In this document: piece after piece, positions 61,050 through 64,000 of the stretch | How positions within the stretch are numbered: the first letter of the stretch is position 1 | Layout: every line of letters starts with the position of its first letter | NCBI RefSeq assembly: GCF_014217805.1 | Contig: NZ_CP055154.1 | Coordinates: 62,001 to 126,000, forward strand | DNA: 64,000 nt | DNA from: Adhaeribacter swui | Lineage (GTDB): Bacteria; Bacteroidota; Bacteroidia; Cytophagales; Hymenobacteraceae | Direction of reading: 5' to 3' | Position numbers and translations under genes: made by a program | The notes under the pieces: generated by a model | Database searches by the model: none | What the model saw: only the letters and a program-made list of their open reading frames with translations | What the model was told of the DNA's origin: nothing

Positions 61050-63317
61050 TTAAAGTTTTTTAGCCTTTAATCGCAAGCTGTTAGCTACCACCGATACGGA
61101 ACTTAGCGCCATGGCTGCTCCGGCAATCATAGGGTCCAATAAAAATCCATATAACGGATATAGTACTCCGGCTGCAATAGGAATGCCAATCAGGTTATAA
61201 ATAAAAGCCCAAAATAAATTTTGACGAATGGCATTTACCGTTAAACGGGATAATTTGAGTGCTTTGGGGAGTAGTTGCAAATCGGAGGTAATCAAGGTCA
61301 TCTTAGCGACATCAATGGCTATATCAGACCCTTTACCCATCGCAATGCTCACATTGGCCTGAGCCAAAGCCTGGGAGTCGTTAATACCATCGCCTACCAT
61401 ACCCACTATTTTGCCTTCATTTTGAAGTTTCTTTACAAAATTTGCTTTATCGCTGGGCATTACTTCCGCTTGAAAATGGGATATTCCTACTTGCCTTGCC
61501 ACAGAAGCAGCTGTACGGGCATTGTCACCCGTGAGCATGTAAACTTCAATTCCGCGTTGCTGCAGCACTTGAATAGCTTTGGCGGATGTTTCTTTTACTT
61601 TATCGGCAATAGCCAAAATGGCTACCACTTTGCTTTTCTCCGTAAAATAAATTACCGTTTTGGCCGCATCAGTCCAGGTATCCGCTAAACTAGAAAGCTC
61701 TGCAGGCAGCGTTATTTTTTGGGAATGTATATACTTAGGGCTACCGACTTGGTAAGTCCAGCCTTGCCAGCTAGCTTTTATACCATTACCCGTTACGCTT
61801 TCAAAACTGTCTAAAGAAACTGCTGAACTCACCTCGTCTCGTAAATATCGAACGACTGCCTCAGCCAGGGGGTGTTCGGATTGTTGCTCCATAGAAAATA
61901 AAGCAGCTTTCAACTCATTTTGCCGAAAACGAGCTTCATCCGACCAAACTAAATCCGTAACAACTGGTTTGCCCTCCGTGATAGTACCGGTTTTATCTAA
62001 AATTATAGCATTCAGACGGTAGGCTTGTTCTAGGCTTTCGGCATCTTTTATCAGAATACCTTGCTCCGCCCCCTTACCTACCCCTACCATAATAGCGGTA
62101 GGGGTAGCTAAACCTAATGCACAGGGGCAAGCTATTACCAATACAGTCACAAAAGCCAGTAATCCTTGAGTTAAACCATTATTCCCACCTAAAACTAACC
62201 AGGTAACCAAGCTGAGTAAAGCCAACACAAACACAACTGGTACAAAAATACCAGCAATTTTGTCAACTAGCTTTTGCACTGGGGCTTTGGATCCTTGCGC
62301 ATCTTGCACGAGTTTAATGATTTGGGCCAGTAAGGTTTCACTCCCTACCTTTTCCGCCCTAAACCGAAAACTACCTTTTTGATTAATGGTACCGGCAAAC
62401 ACTTTATCGCCAATTTGTTTAGAAACGGGTACAGGCTCCCCACTGATCATGGATTCATCTACAAAAGAATTGCCGGAAGAAACTTCCCCATCTACCGGCA
62501 CTTTTTCGCCCGCCCGAACTAATAAAATATTTCCTGTTTGAATAGTTGAAACCGGCACTTCCCGCTCGGTGTTGCCTTCGACGAGCCAAACGGTTTTCGG
62601 CTGCAAACCTATAAGCTTTTTAATGGCCGATGAAGTATTAGACTTAGCTCTTTCCTCCAGCAATTTACCTAATAATATAAAAACAATGACTACAGCGGAA
62701 GCTTCAAAATAAACGTGCGGGTGCAAACCGCGAGCATGCCAAAACTCTGGATACAACGTATTAAAAACGCTAAAAACGAATGCTGTACCGGTGCTTAAGG
62801 CCACTAAGGTATCCATATTAGCTCTTCCATGCCGGGCCTGTCGGAAGGCATTCACGAAGAAATTTCGACCAAAATAAAATAGCACCGGTGCAGTTAGCGC
62901 CATCATTATCCAGTTGCCATAAGGCAAATCCATAAAGAACATCCCAATGATAACTACGGGTAGAGTAAGCAGACCCGCCAATAAGGTTTTTTTCTTTAAA
63001 GCCTGGAAATGGGTTTGTTGAGCTTCTTCCTGTTTTTCTTGTGCATTCTCCGTATCAATAATTAAATCATACCCTATGGACTGTAGTGCCTTTTGCATAT
63101 CGGTTACTTTAACCTGCTTGGGATTATAAGTAACCTGTAAAGTTTGGGTGGCAAAATTTACATTCGCTTGGGAAACCCCTGGAGTACTAGCAACAATTGA
63201 TTCTGCGCTTATAGCACAGGCAGCGCAGGTCATACCGGTAACCGGCATGGAGGCCTGAGCATTTATTCCGGGTGCCTTTTGTATAGAAGTATCTGGAGTT
63301 TGAGTTAAAGTTTCCAT
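61050..63317 (-). CDS. copA: Cu(I)-exporting P-type ATPase CopA
   Basis: The product has 755 residues. One N-terminal HMA domain carries C31/C34 (GMTCAACAI). The transmembrane motif is [17 protein letters not shown], and the last helices have the copper signature residues N in FIYNLIGIP and [17 protein letters not shown] replaces [13 protein letters not shown] is the phosphorylation site, SEHPLAEAV is present, and [10 protein letters not shown] closes the fold. It exports Cu(I) or Ag(I) from the cytoplasm. Its promoter has TACCTTTG at 63342-63349. It is leftward, the opposite direction from the other copper genes. Confidence 0.95.
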   Translation of the reverse strand: METLTQTPDTSIQKAPGINAQASMPVTGMTCAACAISAESIVASTPGVSQANVNFATQTLQVTYNPKQVKVTDMQKALQSIGYDLIIDTENAQEKQEEAQQTHFQALKKKTLLAGLLTLPVVIIGMFFMDLPYGNWIMMALTAPVLFYFGRNFFVNAFRQARHGRANMDTLVALSTGTAFVFSVFNTLYPEFWHARGLHPHVYFEASAVVIVFILLGKLLEERAKSNTSSAIKKLIGLQPKTVWLVEGNTEREVPVSTIQTGNILLVRAGEKVPVDGEVSSGNSFVDESMISGEPVPVSKQIGDKVFAGTINQKGSFRFRAEKVGSETLLAQIIKLVQDAQGSKAPVQKLVDKIAGIFVPVVFVLALLSLVTWLVLGGNNGLTQGLLAFVTVLVIACPCALGLATPTAIMVGVGKGAEQGILIKDAESLEQAYRLNAIILDKTGTITEGKPVVTDLVWSDEARFRQNELKAALFSMEQQSEHPLAEAVVRYLRDEVSSAVSLDSFESVTGNGIKASWQGWTYQVGSPKYIHSQKITLPAELSSLADTWTDAAKTVIYFTEKSKVVAILAIADKVKETSAKAIQVLQQRGIEVYMLTGDNARTAASVARQVGISHFQAEVMPSDKANFVKKLQNEGKIVGMVGDGINDSQALAQANVSIAMGKGSDIAIDVAKMTLITSDLQLLPKALKLSRLTVNAIRQNLFWAFIYNLIGIPIAAGVLYPLYGFLLDPMIAGAAMALSSVSVVANSLRLKAKKL

Positions 63318-63323
63318 AAACTA

Positions 63324-63349
63324 ATTTTGATTATTTTAAATCAAAGGTA
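63324..63349 (-). promoter_or_regulatory. Promoter of copA with a nested inverted repeat
   Basis: On the minus strand TACCTTTG (63349-63342) is an exact -7 box, 24 bases before the copA start. It is followed at 63343-63326 by TTGATT-6 bases-AATCAA, a small palindrome within the leader that could bind a regulator. Confidence 0.6.
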
Positions 63350-63431
63350 AAAAGGCTAATGGCTGGAAGCGTTATAGAATTTTAGCTAAGAGTAATATGA
63401 TTTTGCTTTAGGGACCGAATAATTTATATTA

Positions 63432-63471
63432 GCTTTCTATAAAGGACTTAGGTAAGTCATTTATAGAAAGC
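63432..63471. promoter_or_regulatory. 19-bp stem hairpin between copA and the next gene
   Basis: GCTTTCTATAAAGGACTTA (63432-63450) pairs with TAAGTCATTTATAGAAAGC (63453-63471) at 18 of 19 positions with a 2-base loop. It lies in the divergent promoter region, 45 bases before the rightward gene, with no T run. It could be a large operator or an mRNA leader structure. Confidence 0.65.
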
Positions 63472-63516
63472 GGTTAAAAACTGACTTAAAAGTTAAATAT
63501 CTTACTTACTAATCTC

Positions 63517-64000
63517 ATGAAATACTCTTTAACCGCCGTTTGCTTTGTATTACTGACTGCTTTTTTATACTTCGGCTTTTCTGGTAAAAAAAGTTCTTCC
63601 ACCATTATCACGGTCAGTACTTTCGGGAAGCAACCTACCGTAACCATAGATAAAGCCAACAATGTAAAGGTGGTATTTGGTCAGGGAGAGGAAATATTTT
63701 ATACTATTTCTAAGGATTTAGGTAAGTCGTTTACCTCTCCACAGCGAATCGGCAAACAAACGAAGTTAGCTTTAGGGATGACGAGGGGGCCACAGATTAC
63801 TACTACTAAGGATTTTACAATTGTGGCCGCAGCAGATCATACGGGTAAGATCATGGTCTATCGTCTAAAAAATAACAAAAGTAAGTGGAGCCAACCAGTT
63901 AACATCCTAAATAGTGACACAACAGCTAAAGAAGGCTTTATAGCTCTGGCCAGCGGCAAAGATAATGTGGTTTATGCAGCGTGGTTAGACATGCGAATAG
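63517..64000 (+). CDS. Sialidase/BNR-like propeller protein, N-terminal part, cut by window edge
   Basis: One hundred and sixty-one residues are visible and no stop is reached. A membrane leader (MKYSLTAVCFVLLTAFLYFGFSG) is followed by propeller blades of the exo-sialidase type: VKVVFGQGEEIFYTISKDLG then KSFTSPQRIG (the S-x-D-x-G-x-x-F Asp-box pattern), and VYAAWLDMR at the edge. Such proteins bind or cleave glycans, or serve as envelope receptors in Bacteroidota. The divergent position next to copA does not prove a metal role. The C-terminus, which could carry a sorting domain, is outside the window. Confidence 0.75.
   Translation, partial: MKYSLTAVCFVLLTAFLYFGFSGKKSSSTIITVSTFGKQPTVTIDKANNVKVVFGQGEEIFYTISKDLGKSFTSPQRIGKQTKLALGMTRGPQITTTKDFTIVAAADHTGKIMVYRLKNNKSKWSQPVNILNSDTTAKEGFIALASGKDNVVYAAWLDMRI

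Noticed and set aside
63438-63735. Similar strings AAGGACTTAGGTAAGTCATTTA and the one near 63711 inside the last gene
   Set aside because: The likeness is over a short AT-rich stretch, and the second copy is explained as coding sequence of a propeller blade.
1-64000. CRISPR arrays, tRNA, rRNA and insertion sequences
   Set aside because: No regularly spaced repeats, cloverleaf sequences or transposase genes were seen by eye; short or degraded elements could be missed.

Overview
The window reads as chromosomal DNA of a member of the Bacteroidota, most likely Cytophagales/Hymenobacteraceae-like (the genus is a guess). The signs are a type IX secretion C-terminal sorting domain at 723-806 of the first full gene, a truncated TonB-receptor-type gene at the left edge, -7 boxes of the form TAnnTTTG, little Shine-Dalgarno signal, and many lipoproteins. 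No rRNA, tRNA, CRISPR array, transposase or integrase gene was seen.

Left part (1-12.1 kb), ordinary metabolism: a partial TonB-type gene, a DUF4331 plus TPR pair, two zinc alcohol dehydrogenases, a catalase-family protein, an alpha/beta hydrolase, a 44-residue lipoprotein, an HSL-type esterase broken by a one-base slip in a G tract, and an SDR. Next comes a sparse, decayed stretch (12.1-14.6 kb) with small orphan genes and the last remnant of an ECF sigma factor.

Defence-like island (14.6-21.8 kb): two YhcG/DUF1016 PD-(D/E)XK nuclease genes bracket a UPF0158 gene, an unrecognised 258-residue gene, and a divergent WYL-regulator/ubiquitin-like operon. That operon encodes a single UBL protein, an N-terminal E2-like plus C-terminal E1 (ThiF) fusion, and a small Cys/His DUF6527 protein, with overlapping reading frames. 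A perfect 16+16 bp inverted repeat lies between the WYL gene and the UBL gene. This is the best candidate for an under-described system.

Metal island (21.9-63.3 kb): more than 40 kb of nearly continuous metal handling. It contains (a) an ArsR regulator, a MerT-MerP fusion and a Cys-rich protein, then a CsoR-like protein, a P-type ATPase with an unusual YPC motif, an HMA lipoprotein and a CcdA-like permease; (b) an arsenic operon arsR-arsN2-arsM-phosphoesterase-acr3; (c) a leftward Zn/Cd/Co block of DUF6660, a czcA-czcC fusion, czcB, a Fur-family regulator, DUF3703, zntA and PAP2, with two matching palindromes at identical spacing from two promoters; (d) a rightward Cu/Ag cus block with cusA split by a frameshift, an OMF gene, two tandem adaptors, a 39-residue membrane protein, a beta-propeller, DUF2231 and an HMA-AraC regulator; (e) copper storage and export genes: two DUF305 lipoproteins, a four-helix Csp, a CopZ-like protein, copB and copA. 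The window ends inside a sialidase-like propeller gene.

Inference: the cell detoxifies several metals in parallel. P-type ATPases move metal out of the cytoplasm, RND pumps move it out of the periplasm, and lipoproteins with HMBD, DUF305 or HMA domains bind it in the envelope. Each sub-block has its own regulator family (ArsR, ArsR, CsoR-like, Fur, AraC), which suggests stepwise assembly of the island.
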